From Microseira wollei NIES-4236 (lineage in GTDB: Bacteria > Cyanobacteriota > Cyanobacteriia > Cyanobacteriales > Aerosakkonemataceae), in the NCBI RefSeq assembly GCF_020521235.1, contig NZ_BLAY01000086.1, positions 1 through 42,378 of the forward strand: a DNA stretch of 42,378 nucleotides, written 5' to 3'. Below are positions 1 through 7,578 of the stretch, piece after piece. Within the stretch, counting starts at the first letter, position 1. Every line of letters begins with the position of its first letter. Under the pieces are notes generated by a model. The model saw only the letters and a list, made by a program, of their open reading frames with translations. It ran no database searches and was not told the DNA's origin. The translations under genes were made by a program, and so were the position numbers.

Positions 1-220
1 CACCCTTAAGGGTGGGGCTACACAAACAAAGCCCGCCTGCGCGGTCTATAAAATTTTGCTTCCAACATCCTTTTTTTTATCCCCACCCTTAAGGGTGGGG
101 CTACACAAACAAAGCCCGCCTGCGCGGGCTATAAAATTTTGCTTCCAACATCCTTTTTTTTATCCCCACCCTTAAGGGTGGGGCTACACAAACAAAGCCC
201 GCCTGCGCGGGCTATAAAAT
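1..220. repeat. 83-bp tandem repeat, about 2.6 copies, running off the left edge
   Basis: Units begin at 1, 84 and 167, an exact 83-base period. Each unit holds a perfect 20-base palindrome centred on CTTAAG (81-100 and 164-183) and a second hairpin, GCCCGC-CTGC-GCGGGC (114-129). The first copy carries one change in the second hairpin. The array lies just downstream of the minus-strand CHAP-RTX gene and could act as a transcription or mRNA-end barrier. It has no variable spacers, so it is not CRISPR. True copy number is unknown because it is cut by the window edge. Confidence 0.9.
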
Positions 221-257
221 AAGGGGGGCGTATTCTCGCGCGAAGTCGGGTTTCTGG

Positions 258-1175
258 TTATACAAACGTAAAATCTACCCTTCCTGGTCTTGCGGTTAGA
301 CTCATGTCTGTTACTCCCTTCACAATACCAATCAGATCGTTGCTATTGTTGAGGTAAATTAACGTGTCTGAACCACTAACAGCCAACCTGTAGCCGCTGG
401 CGCTTCCTCGAAGTTGGATATAGTCATCTCGAAATGAGTAATCCGTAATGACTGCGTGACCTTCGCCTTGGTAGAATGCTCCCTGCCTTGTATTACCAAG
501 AGCAAAAGTATCTACGCCAGAACCACCTGTTAAAGTGTCAAATTCAGTATTGCGATAACTGGCATAACCATCAAGGTAATCATTTCCAGCGCCACCCAAT
601 ACGACATCGTTACCAGCTTCACCATACAAGGTGTCATTTCCTCCCAAACCTTCTAAAGTGTTGTTACCGGAATCCCCACTAATGCGATCGTTACCTTCAG
701 TTCCCCTGATAGGAGGAGGAGGAAAACTAATGCCTGAACCATAAATAAATTTAGCTGTGTTAAACGCATTGCTGCCGGGAGTAATAGTGCGCGAGTTAAA
801 CGTTCCTCTGGCACTACCCCAATTCGCTTCTGAGATGGTAAATGAACCATCTGAATTGACTCGCTCAACAAATGCAACATGACCTACACTACCAGCTCCA
901 CCTTGATTCGGGTCCCAAACAACAATACTGTTAGCTCGAACTTCGCGGCCCCAATTGCTTGAGCCTACATTATCATCCCAGAAACCCGCATTACCCCGAA
1001 TTGGCGCTCCGATTCCTTGGTTGTTCCGAAACAATCCCTTTTCCATCGCTCGACCATAAGCGAATTCAGTACACCACAAATAATTAGGATCGTTGTTGGC
1101 GGCGACAAACTTGTTACCTTGCGCTTGATAATGTATGGAATTGAGATTAATTCCGAAAACAGATGGACTTGTCAT
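258..1175 (-). CDS. CHAP-domain amidase/peptidase with RTX calcium-binding repeats
   Basis: This 305-residue protein has an N-terminal CHAP domain (about residues 10-150). The likely catalytic Cys35 lies in the motif CTEFAYGRA and His99 in GHVAFVE, followed by ISEANWG around Glu116. After a proline linker come hemolysin-type nonapeptide repeats (about 158-205, GGNDTLYGEAGND and GGAGND), then a beta-rich C-terminus. CHAP enzymes cleave peptidoglycan amide bonds, and RTX repeats bind calcium after type I secretion. There is no N-terminal signal peptide, which fits type I export through the C-terminus. The start is supported by AAAGGAAAG just upstream of the ATG. No T1SS genes are in the window. 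The domain calls are strong; the target (own wall, other bacteria, or filament separation) is unknown. Confidence 0.85.
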   Translation of the reverse strand: MTSPSVFGINLNSIHYQAQGNKFVAANNDPNYLWCTEFAYGRAMEKGLFRNNQGIGAPIRGNAGFWDDNVGSSNWGREVRANSIVVWDPNQGGAGSVGHVAFVERVNSDGSFTISEANWGSARGTFNSRTITPGSNAFNTAKFIYGSGISFPPPPIRGTEGNDRISGDSGNNTLEGLGGNDTLYGEAGNDVVLGGAGNDYLDGYASYRNTEFDTLTGGSGVDTFALGNTRQGAFYQGEGHAVITDYSFRDDYIQLRGSASGYRLAVSGSDTLIYLNNSNDLIGIVKGVTDMSLTARPGRVDFTFV

Positions 1176-1657
1176 GGACTTTCCTTTTAACCGAGTTGGG
1201 CTGTATTTTTGTTGGGAATGCGAAGTTAAATTTATACACTTGGCACGCCCTAAATTGCATTAATTTGATGACTACTTCATGAGTTAATTCAACCCATGTT
1301 TGTCAGATTCAATAATCAGATGCAATTAAATATAAATTAGTTTATAAAAAAAAATTATCAATCGCGCTTTCACTGAATTTTTATTCAGATAAACTTTTTA
1401 TAATCTTCATTCAAAGGGGCTGCTTTTTTAAGTTTTTGTAAAGTTATCAACTTAATAGGACAAAAGAGTGGGCTTTTACCCTCGCCGCTGTACTTAGGTA
1501 CACTGTAACCGTAAAAACACTCACTGCTGTCCGTACCTGCGGAAACATACGGATAGTTCAGACAGCCGCAAGCAACTGTTAATTCACAATGGGAATTGCG
1601 TTGATCTGCCTGCATCTGCGGTTTATAGGGGATTTCAAGCGAGTGAGGTACATGGCT

Positions 1658-1723
1658 TGTAGGGACACGGCGTCCACAATACAATGCCCTTGCAGACAAT
1701 ATTGTAGATGCCGTGTCCCTACA
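1658..1723. repeat. Inverted repeat, dispersed MITE-like element
   Basis: The arms 1658-1681 and 1700-1723 are 24-base inverted repeats with two mismatches, built on TGTAGGGACACGGC and GCCGTGTCCCTACA. The core resembles the hairpin arms (TAGGGGCACGGCAT) in each unit of the 91-bp array at the right end of the window. This suggests one repeat family present in two forms. Confidence 0.75.
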
Positions 1724-1848
1724 CCTAACGATTGGCAAATCAACCAGACAAGCTGTACCTCATACAGCTGCAAACCGCTATAAATCAAAGCGCGATCGCT
1801 CTCCCTCCTCTCCCTCCTCTTCCTCCTCTGCGGAATGTCGCGCCTGGA

Positions 1849-1873
1849 GCGGTTCAAATTAAAAAGCGATCGC
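1849..1873 (+). repeat. Dispersed 25-mer ending in HIP1, copy 1
   Basis: A 25-base sequence beginning GCGGTTCAAATT and ending in GCGATCGC is repeated identically at 3243-3267. Related GCGGTTCAAATCC or GCGGTGCAAATCC strings occur near 7470 and 6630. It looks like a short intergenic repeat with HIP1 at its 3' side. Confidence 0.7.
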
Positions 1874-2019
1874 TCCCGTCTTCTCCTTCTTCTTCGCGCC
1901 CTAAAACGAAGAAAGCGTTTCGCTTCGCTATCGCGTCTTCGCGGTTCAGATCGCTCATGCGATCGCTCTCCCCCCATTAACTCAGTTAAGATAGTTGGAA
2001 CAGTAGCAGGCATAAAGCG

Positions 2020-2400
2020 ATGTCTGAATTAAGCACGCCACAGGCAGAAAAAATAACACAGCATCCCCTAGAGACTGTGCTGAAAGACTTGGAATACCTT
2101 GTCAACAGTCTGGCGATGGAATTGGAGGTAGCACCAAGCGATCGCAAAGCGCACCAAGACTTATTGCGCCGCACCATCAGAGTAGCAGAAGCAGCACTCC
2201 AAATCCCCGATCAAACTTGGCCTGTCACAGTCTACCCTGACGATCCGACTGAAGCAATTACCATTGTTGAAGACGATGAAGAATTTGCCCCGGAGATTGA
2301 AGCTTTGAGGCAACAAGGCTGGAAAATAATGACAGTGACCCAGTTCAATCAAAATGTTGAGAAACTGGCGGCTCAAAAATCAGATTCCAATCCCAATTAA
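2020..2400 (+). CDS. Hypothetical protein, 126 aa, first gene of a three-gene set
   Basis: I do not recognise the family. The 126-residue protein is soluble and predicted mostly helical (about 17-65), with an acidic stretch around residues 80-92 (VEDDEEFAPEIEALRQQG) and a polar C-terminus. No signal peptide or membrane segment is present. It ends 18 bases before the RelE-like gene, which is followed 9 bases later by an Imm1-type gene, so the three are probably co-transcribed. Its position makes it a candidate partner or antitoxin for the RelE-like protein, but it does not resemble RelB. Coding potential is supported by ordinary composition and tight spacing. Confidence 0.65.
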   Translation: MSELSTPQAEKITQHPLETVLKDLEYLVNSLAMELEVAPSDRKAHQDLLRRTIRVAEAALQIPDQTWPVTVYPDDPTEAITIVEDDEEFAPEIEALRQQGWKIMTVTQFNQNVEKLAAQKSDSNPN

Positions 2401-2418
2401 TTTAACTTTGGAGGCGGA

Positions 2419-2754
2419 TTGGCTACTAAATCTAAATATATTTTCCAGACTCACCCGCTGGTCATGAGTGAAGATTTACCAGCACTTCCAGAAGAACTTA
2501 GAACTGCTTTCAGCGAAGATTATCGTCCGATACTATGTGAAGATCCTTACGACTGTCGAGGGTATCCCAATCACAATCTCAAAGGACGTTTGAACGATTT
2601 CCCTACCCTAGACATAGACTTTGGGGGGATTTCCTATCGACTGGTGTATCGCGTTTACGAATCCCCAGCACCTAAACGGGTATACGTAGTCAGTTTTGCC
2701 GAACACGACCCAGCTTATGATAAGGCAAAAGAACGTACTGGTAGATCTAAATAG
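2419..2754 (+). CDS. RelE/ParE-like toxin-family protein
   Basis: The 111-residue protein shows the layout of a RelE-type fold: a helical LPEELR segment near residues 21-27, a DPYDCRGYPNHNLKGRL segment, then the strand GISYRLVYRVYE (about 69-80) and VYVVSFAEHDPAYDKAKERTG. This matches the YRLVYR...H..AY pattern of RelE family proteins, which are ribosome-dependent mRNA endonucleases or relatives. The start is TTG behind GGAGG (2410-2414); an internal ATG at 2464 is the alternative. The 126-aa gene upstream may be its antitoxin (inference). Catalytic residues cannot be confirmed by eye. Confidence 0.6.
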   Translation: MATKSKYIFQTHPLVMSEDLPALPEELRTAFSEDYRPILCEDPYDCRGYPNHNLKGRLNDFPTLDIDFGGISYRLVYRVYESPAPKRVYVVSFAEHDPAYDKAKERTGRSK

Positions 2755-2763
2755 AAAGGCTGA

Positions 2764-3180
2764 ATGTTTGTGTCAGATATGACAGTAGAAAACTGGATTG
2801 GCAATAAGGATGAAGGTAGCTTAATCGACAACCCAAATTGGCATCAAATAGAAACAGCGATTCGCGAATTAGATGGCAAAACTAAAACTTTAGTCACCTT
2901 GGGAACAGATGACGAAACATACATGTCAATTGGCGGCGGTCAATCGGGGAAATATGTTGTTACTGTAACCTTCGATAACATCAAATTCTATACTTTAGTC
3001 GATTTATCAAAATCTGATGAAATACAAGCACTGGTTGTAGGCGGACAAGAAAGCGAATATCCAGCCAAAATGTGTGTAGACTTGCTGCGATGCTTGCTAG
3101 CAGCTAGAACCTTTACAGAATCAGGAAAACTCGATACTTTACTAACTTGGCAAGAAGATACATCATTAATTGCAGCGTGA
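2764..3180 (+). CDS. Imm1-family immunity protein
   Basis: The 138-residue protein fits the Imm1 family, immunity proteins paired with polymorphic deaminase-type toxins. Visible hallmarks are NWHQIETAIRELDGKTKTLVTLG (within residues 25-50), MSIGGGQSGKYVVTV (about 56-70), a VVGGQESEYP motif, and TESGKLDTLLTWQED near the end. It begins 9 bases after the RelE-like gene. A second in-frame ATG at 2779 is possible. No recognisable deaminase toxin lies in the window, so it is an orphan immunity gene, probably protecting against neighbours' toxins. Confidence 0.7.
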   Translation: MFVSDMTVENWIGNKDEGSLIDNPNWHQIETAIRELDGKTKTLVTLGTDDETYMSIGGGQSGKYVVTVTFDNIKFYTLVDLSKSDEIQALVVGGQESEYPAKMCVDLLRCLLAARTFTESGKLDTLLTWQEDTSLIAA

Positions 3181-3242
3181 TGCGATCGCTTTCCTTCGCG
3201 ATCTTCCCGTCTAATTCGCTACCCTTGAATCGCTTCGCTAAC

Positions 3243-3267
3243 GCGGTTCAAATTAAAAAGCGATCGC
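3243..3267 (+). repeat. Dispersed 25-mer ending in HIP1, copy 2
   Basis: This is identical over 25 bases to 1849-1873 and ends in GCGATCGC. It lies in a HIP1-rich spacer (3181-3313) between the Imm1 gene and the convergent DUF6887 gene, which holds two further HIP1 sites. Confidence 0.7.
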
Positions 3268-3313
3268 CCTACTGACCGAAACGTTGGTGACAGGCGATCG
3301 CAGTGAATTTCTC

Positions 3314-3526
3314 CTATTGTTGGCTGGCATTCAGTTTTTCTCGCAAAATGGCTTCTACTTCGCTTTCGGGATTAGCCAGTTTGAAAGGATAAGGTTGGCG
3401 TGTATTAGGATCGCAGCGACCAATCAGGACTTGCAATGCTGCCCGAAACGCCTCCTCATCATTCCTATGTGCTGAAAGGTATTGCTTCAATTCAGCATTC
3501 GTCATTTGCTCAAAGTCTTGTTTCAT
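3314..3526 (-). CDS. DUF6887-family small protein
   Basis: The 70-residue protein contains FEQMTNAELKQYLSAHRNDE near its N-terminus and ESEVEAILREKL near its end, which I recognise as the cyanobacterial DUF6887 family. A longer frame starts at 3541, but the ATG at 3526 is preferred. It forms an ATGA overlap with the stop of the upstream DUF6888 gene (3523-3526), a classic translational coupling, and starts directly on the conserved KQDFEQM sequence. Function is unknown. The two-gene arrangement recalls toxin-antitoxin or other small-complex pairs, but that is inference. Confidence 0.75.
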   Translation of the reverse strand: MKQDFEQMTNAELKQYLSAHRNDEEAFRAALQVLIGRCDPNTRQPYPFKLANPESEVEAILREKLNASQQ

Positions 3527-3759
3527 AAGACAAAGTTCCAATCTCCATTTTCATCAATTACAATTGCAATTCTATCAGCTACTCCTGCTTGGATATAGAG
3601 CGTTTTCAACTTTTGAGCATAACGAAATACGTTGATTGGTTGAGCCAAATTTGAAAGCAATTGACAGAGAAATATTGCCGTGTCAGATTGCTCTTGCTTT
3701 GGCAAATCAATACTCCCCGAAATCTTATTGACTCTAGCATAACAAACATCAACTTGCAC
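3523..3759 (-). CDS. DUF6888-family small protein
   Basis: This 78-residue protein contains CQLLSNLAQPINVFRYAQKLKTLYIQAG and ends in IVIDENGDWNFVL, the pattern I associate with the cyanobacterial DUF6888 family. It is immediately upstream of, and coupled to, the DUF6887 gene by an ATGA overlap. The N-terminal 25 residues are less typical, and a later start is possible, but none with a clear ribosome binding site is visible. Function unknown; no catalytic motif or membrane segment is seen. Confidence 0.7.
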   Translation of the reverse strand: MQVDVCYARVNKISGSIDLPKQEQSDTAIFLCQLLSNLAQPINVFRYAQKLKTLYIQAGVADRIAIVIDENGDWNFVL

Positions 3760-3901
3760 CTAATATCGTGTCCGGTTGCATCGGTTGCGTTTGGAGAGCT
3801 GGGGGAGCAAAGGGGATGGGGGAGCTGGGGGAGAAAAAACGCTTTTTCGCACAATCAACTATACACAACTGATCTCTCGCGGACATGATATAAAATCTCC
3901 G

Positions 3902-3973
3902 GACGGGCGAGACGCCCATCCCACAAGAGATTAATGATTAATTTTTCTTGTGGGGTGGGTAGTATTGCCCGCC
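3902..3973. repeat. Dispersed inverted repeat (GACGGGC...CCCACAAGAG family)
   Basis: The left arm, ending CATCCCACAAGAG, and the right arm, beginning CTTGTGGGGTGGG, form a long imperfect hairpin. Close relatives occur at 41426-41491 and as the inner part of 41526-41604. Just upstream (about 3797-3838) is a G-rich tract of GAGCTGGGGGAG-like units. Both are typical intergenic repeats of filamentous cyanobacteria. Confidence 0.8.
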
Positions 3974-4010
3974 AAAGTCTATCGGTGCAAGATGTCAGTT
4001 TACCTACAAA

Positions 4011-4283
4011 TTACCGTCCCGACTTCCGAGTCGATGAATCGGTAGATCCTAATTTCCGGTAGCGAACCAGAATAGTCATCACCCGCTCCGAATTGGGTAC
4101 TGGTGTCAAGCGACTCCACTCATCCACTTCCGCAAATCCCATTGCGTAAAACTTGCGGATTTCTGCCATCACCCCCTCGCGGGAACTGATAATCATAAAT
4201 TCCACCTTTTCCCGTTCCGGTTCTCCTGCGTCAGAATTAGGACGTGCAGATCCGGTAGAGTCCGACAAAAACTCTTCTGCCAT
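4011..4283 (-). CDS. Conserved-looking hypothetical protein, 90 aa
   Basis: The family is not recognised. The first 25 residues are polar and disordered-looking (SDSTGSARPNSDAGEPERE). The rest (EFMIISSREGVMAEIRKFYAMGFAEVDEW, then RVMTILVRYRKLG) looks like a small alpha/beta domain. The ATG is preceded by AGGAG with about 8 bases spacing, which supports a real gene. It is isolated, between repeat elements. No membrane segment or enzyme motif is seen. Confidence 0.65.
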   Translation of the reverse strand: MAEEFLSDSTGSARPNSDAGEPEREKVEFMIISSREGVMAEIRKFYAMGFAEVDEWSRLTPVPNSERVMTILVRYRKLGSTDSSTRKSGR

Positions 4284-4769
4284 GATATATTCTCCTGTTT
4301 TTTGGATTTGAAACCAAAAAATCTAGCCACCCCGCAGGCAGCGCAAAGCAGGGTGGCTACAGAGAAATGTTAAAATTCTCAATTAGCCTCCAGGCTGCGT
4401 TCACAGTTTGGCGGTCAAGCTGTCCTTTGCCGTTCCCGCGGCATTGGGCAGCGATACTAGATTTTTGGCGGACACGGGCTGCTGTCGTTAAACTAAAGCA
4501 ACCTTAAACAGAGAGCATAGCGGGATTGGGGACAGCCGTCAATATCCCGGTGGGGTTGCTTTACCAAACTTTAGGGAACGAGTCGGCGCATCTGCTATTG
4601 TGAGGGAATGCGATCGCTCCAACTGCGAAAAGTTTGCCTTCTTAGTTAATTCACTATATTTGACCTTATAACTATTTGCGGTTACATCAATATTGAGCTA
4701 TAACATGGGCAGCGAGACTTGAACTCTCTGCTCCAGTCCAACTTAGCACCTAGCTGATAAGAAGGAATT
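4284..4769. other. Gene-free stretch with hairpins and a tRNA-Leu-like 3' fragment
   Basis: No gene is seen. A hairpin of CCACCCCGC and GCAGGGTGG arms lies at about 4326-4359, and a wider inverted repeat joins AAAGCAACC (near 4495) to GGTTGCTTTA (near 4553). At 4707-4728 the reverse complement contains GAGAGTTCAAGTCTC followed by GCTGCCC, like the T-arm and acceptor end of a tRNA-Leu. No 5' half or anticodon stem is present, so it is not a functional tRNA. Confidence 0.6.
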
Positions 4770-6527
4770 ATGCCAGTTAAGCAACCTGCACAAGTAATTT
4801 TTGAAAAAAGTAAAATTACTTTATTTCGTCCTAATATTTTTTACTTATTGACATTTTTAACATTGCTAATAAGTTCATTTTTAATTAACAGATACTATAT
4901 TTATTACGCTAACCAATCCCTACAAATACCCCTAGTAAACTTACTCAATGACTCTTCGCTTTATCCCAACGATCCATTTGTAGCTACCCTACCTAACTAT
5001 TCTTCTCAATTGTGGCCTTTAGTGGCTCTGGCTAATCGGTATATACCGCTAGAGCCATTATTTTTATGCCTTTTTTTGCTAGAAAAAATCTTATTACTCT
5101 ACGCTGCCGGAAATCTTGCCAAAACCTTTGTGCCGAATTCTTTGCTGGCTACTTTTGGGGCAATGGCTATGTTCGCAGTGGGGGTAAAACCAATTCTTGG
5201 AGAAGGCACAATAGTAACGAGTTATCTTGAGCAAACTGGCTTATCAATTCCGTTTTTCTTACTGGCAATTTCATCATTCTATAAGGCTCGCCCAATTGCA
5301 TGGGCTATTTGGTTATCCATTGGTTTTAATTTGAATAGTATGTATGGAGTTTATGCAATAACCTATTGCGGGGCATTCTTTCTTGTGGATGTAAATTACC
5401 GGCAGGAATGGAAGAAGTGGCTCGCCGCCTTTGCGTTATTTTTACTATTAGCTTCTCCAGCTATACTGCATACTTTATCTGCCTTCAGCCGCAGTTCTAC
5501 TAATAACGATTTGTGGCTGATTGCTTGTAAGTTGTTTTACCCCTTCCACTTTTATCCCCATGTCTGGAGTCCAAAAGGCATTGCTCTGTTTGCTGTTTTA
5601 CTTTTTATAGTTGTTGCTCTAGTCTACAAAAATAAGCACAAGCTAGAGAAACTATTTAAATTTGTCACAATCGCCACTTTAGTTAGCGTAATTTGGTTGC
5701 TTTATGCAGTCTTAGCAGCTTATGTGGCAAAGTCGCCGTCTATGCTGGTGATGCATCCGGTAAGAGGTACTGATTTGTGGTATTGCATCGCGGGAACTGC
5801 CCTAGTTTCCATCTGTGGGATTGGAATTGAAGAAAATCGAAGTAGTCAACGGCGGTATATTTACGCAGTAGCTTTTGCTGCAAGCATTATAATTTTGCAT
5901 CCTATGGTTGAATCCTATATTATTTATATTATTGGATTTTTCCTGATTGCTGTCCTCCTAAAACCAGTCAGGTACTTTATCCTTGGCATGGAAGATTATA
6001 AGTATTTTTATTTAGCTATAACACTTTTAATTCTGTTGATAGGGGTGACAAACTTTGGGAGGGAATTAGCGAAGACTGGCAATATAAAAGATGCACTTAT
6101 TGGCAGACCATCATACGTTTACGAACAACTTGCCGATTGGGCAAGGTTGAAGACTTCTAAAGATGCCGTATTTCTTAATCCGCCCAATTGGGGTGATTGG
6201 ACTTATTTTCGCGCTCTGGCGAAACGTTCAGTTTTCGTAAATTGGAATGATGCTGCCGCAATGCTTTGGGATAGACCATTTGTAGAAGTTTGGGCAGAAC
6301 GTCTTAATGCACTTGGCCTCGACATTACCGAAGATGGACTGAATCATTTGAAGGCTAGAAGAAAACTGCGTGACCTCTATAACGAACTTGAAGATGAAGA
6401 CGTAAAAAAATTGCAGCTTCGCTATTCAATAGACTATTGGGTGGTGCCGATAAAAAAATCATCTAAATTTGCGATTGCTTTCCAAAATCAGTCTGACAAA
6501 GTCCTTGATTTGAATCAATCAAATTGA
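4770..6527 (+). CDS. Polytopic membrane protein, possibly GT-C-like (DUF6798-like C-terminus)
   Basis: The 585-residue protein has roughly ten or more hydrophobic segments between residues 25 and 430, then a soluble C-terminal part (about 440-585). The early loop LLNDSSLYPNDPFVATLPNY and the C-terminal LADWARLKTSKDAVFLNPP...FRALAKRSVFVNW motif resemble large cyanobacterial membrane proteins annotated DUF6798. Their layout is like GT-C glycosyltransferases or dolichyl-phosphate mannosyltransferase relatives. A transfer reaction from a lipid-linked sugar is therefore possible but not shown. It stands alone on the plus strand; the ATG follows AAGGA with close spacing. The membrane topology is clear, the function is not. 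Confidence 0.75.
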   Translation: MPVKQPAQVIFEKSKITLFRPNIFYLLTFLTLLISSFLINRYYIYYANQSLQIPLVNLLNDSSLYPNDPFVATLPNYSSQLWPLVALANRYIPLEPLFLCLFLLEKILLLYAAGNLAKTFVPNSLLATFGAMAMFAVGVKPILGEGTIVTSYLEQTGLSIPFFLLAISSFYKARPIAWAIWLSIGFNLNSMYGVYAITYCGAFFLVDVNYRQEWKKWLAAFALFLLLASPAILHTLSAFSRSSTNNDLWLIACKLFYPFHFYPHVWSPKGIALFAVLLFIVVALVYKNKHKLEKLFKFVTIATLVSVIWLLYAVLAAYVAKSPSMLVMHPVRGTDLWYCIAGTALVSICGIGIEENRSSQRRYIYAVAFAASIIILHPMVESYIIYIIGFFLIAVLLKPVRYFILGMEDYKYFYLAITLLILLIGVTNFGRELAKTGNIKDALIGRPSYVYEQLADWARLKTSKDAVFLNPPNWGDWTYFRALAKRSVFVNWNDAAAMLWDRPFVEVWAERLNALGLDITEDGLNHLKARRKLRDLYNELEDEDVKKLQLRYSIDYWVVPIKKSSKFAIAFQNQSDKVLDLNQSN

Positions 6528-6893
6528 CCTTAATACCGACAGCGTGCAATAAAGTGCGCTCGCTAGGATCGCTCTAAAAGCCTCAACCCTCCGATTGCAT
6601 TATTGCTGCCTCTAGCTGATAGCGAACGCGGTGCAAATCCAAACAGAGCAAGCCAGAAACAAATGTCGCATAAATAAGTGACACTCAATTGAGCTACCCC
6701 AAATGTGTTTAACACAAAAAAGCGACTGTCAGCTAATTGGATTAACAGTTATACATAGAGAAGAAATAGTTAGTCTTAAAAGTTAAAGAATATTATCTAG
6801 TTGGTGACAAATTTGAAACGGCGCTTAAGCTTTAGCTGTTTAAGACTGACTGCAAACAAAAACAACCAATTGACTTACAAAAGGAGATAAATC
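6528..6893. other. Gene-free stretch upstream of a small conserved gene
   Basis: No reading frame is supported. A degenerate relative of the GCGGTTCAAAT repeat lies near 6630. The last 120 bases are AT-rich and likely carry the promoter and leader of the following gene. I cannot pick a convincing -35/-10 pair. Confidence 0.5.
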
Positions 6894-7295
6894 GTGACTA
6901 TAGAATTAGAAATGAAAACCAACCTGATGCCGAACCAAGAAGTATCGGAAATGGCAATTGCAGCAGCATCTCCTGACAACCCAGGTCCGGAACAATTGTT
7001 CGCAGTTGTCAATGCCGATGGCACTCTCGCGCGCGGACTCTTTGCTGTCTCCTCAGCAAACTTAGGCACGGGTTTTTACGAAGTAATTTTTAGCCGTGAC
7101 GTGACTCGCGGTGCGTACATTGCCACCATCGGTTCTTCCGCCACTTTTGATATCGAACAGACTGGTCAAATCACCGTAGTTGGGCGAGCTGGTAACCCCA
7201 ACGGCGTATTTATTACGACTACCGACTCTGCTGGCAATTTCCAAAATCGCGGGTTCCACCTAGCGGTTCTCTGTCCGCAAGCTTTCGCGTCGTAG
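6894..7295 (+). CDS. Conserved hypothetical protein, 133 aa, beta-rich
   Basis: Translation starts at GTG, 6-7 bases after a strong AAGGAG. After a polar 35-residue leader comes a beta-rich domain with FAVVNADGTLARG, GTGFYEVIFSRDVTRGAYIATIG, ITVVGRAGNPNGVFI and NRGFHLAVLCPQAF. I recognise this layout from small hypothetical proteins in cyanobacteria and other microbes, but no function is established to my knowledge. There is no signal peptide. The gene is followed by two hairpins (7325-7389 and 7412-7441), suggesting a monocistronic unit. The strong ribosome binding site suggests good expression. Confidence 0.75.
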   Translation: MTIELEMKTNLMPNQEVSEMAIAAASPDNPGPEQLFAVVNADGTLARGLFAVSSANLGTGFYEVIFSRDVTRGAYIATIGSSATFDIEQTGQITVVGRAGNPNGVFITTTDSAGNFQNRGFHLAVLCPQAFAS

Positions 7296-7324
7296 CTTGA
7301 TATTTACTCCAGGTAAGGTTAGTC

Positions 7325-7389
7325 GAAATATAGGAAAAATAGGCATTTGCAAGTCCTAGAAACTGTGAAGTATTTTTTCCCATATTTCG
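7325..7389. terminator. Hairpin downstream of the 133-aa gene
   Basis: CGAAATATAGG near 7325 pairs with CCCATATTTCG ending at 7389, with flanking AAAAA/TTTTTT extending the stem. It lies about 30 bases past the stop codon and may end or protect the transcript. The loop is large, so this is not a textbook intrinsic terminator. Confidence 0.4.
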
Positions 7390-7411
7390 TCGTCCTACAA
7401 CTACTTTAACT

Positions 7412-7441
7412 GAGCGCTCGCACAGCGAAGTACGAGCGCTC
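7412..7441. terminator. Perfect 9-bp hairpin
   Basis: GAGCGCTCG (7412-7420) and CGAGCGCTC (7433-7441) form a perfect GC-rich stem with a 12-base loop, without a clear T run. It may be a factor-assisted terminator or a dispersed repeat. Confidence 0.45.
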
Positions 7442-7578
7442 TCCTTGCTTGGTGTCCTCTGGGTCTATGGCGGTTCAAATCCAAACAGGGATTGCCAAAA
7501 ACAACCCGAATTTCAGCCTATTCAGTTAAGCTAGTAGGTGGGCAATCCTTACTCTAACGACTGCCATAGGTAATTATC

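Larger units (their letters stand above)
1176..2019. other. Gene-free stretch with repeats and HIP1-rich low-complexity DNA
   Basis: No convincing gene is seen in about 840 bases. The first 200 bases are AT-rich and carry the upstream region of the CHAP-RTX gene. The region contains an inverted repeat (1658-1723), a pyrimidine-rich CTCCCTCCT tract around 1800-1830, and several GCGATCGC octamers between 1790 and 1970. Long frames here give Arg-rich or Leu/Pro-rich sequences typical of low-complexity DNA. Confidence 0.7.

Noticed and set aside
1-220. Possible CRISPR array
   Set aside because: The 83-base units repeat without unique spacers and no cas gene is near; it is a simple tandem repeat.
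1385-1738. Minus-strand frame of 117 codons in the spacer
   Set aside because: It runs through the inverted repeat at 1658-1723 and shows no recognisable domain.
1579-2013. Arg-rich minus-strand frame of 144 codons
   Set aside because: It comes from a pyrimidine-rich, HIP1-rich tract and overlaps an inverted repeat; it has no family features.
4707-4728. Complete tRNA-Leu gene
   Set aside because: Only T-arm and acceptor-like sequence is present; there is no anticodon arm or 5' acceptor strand.
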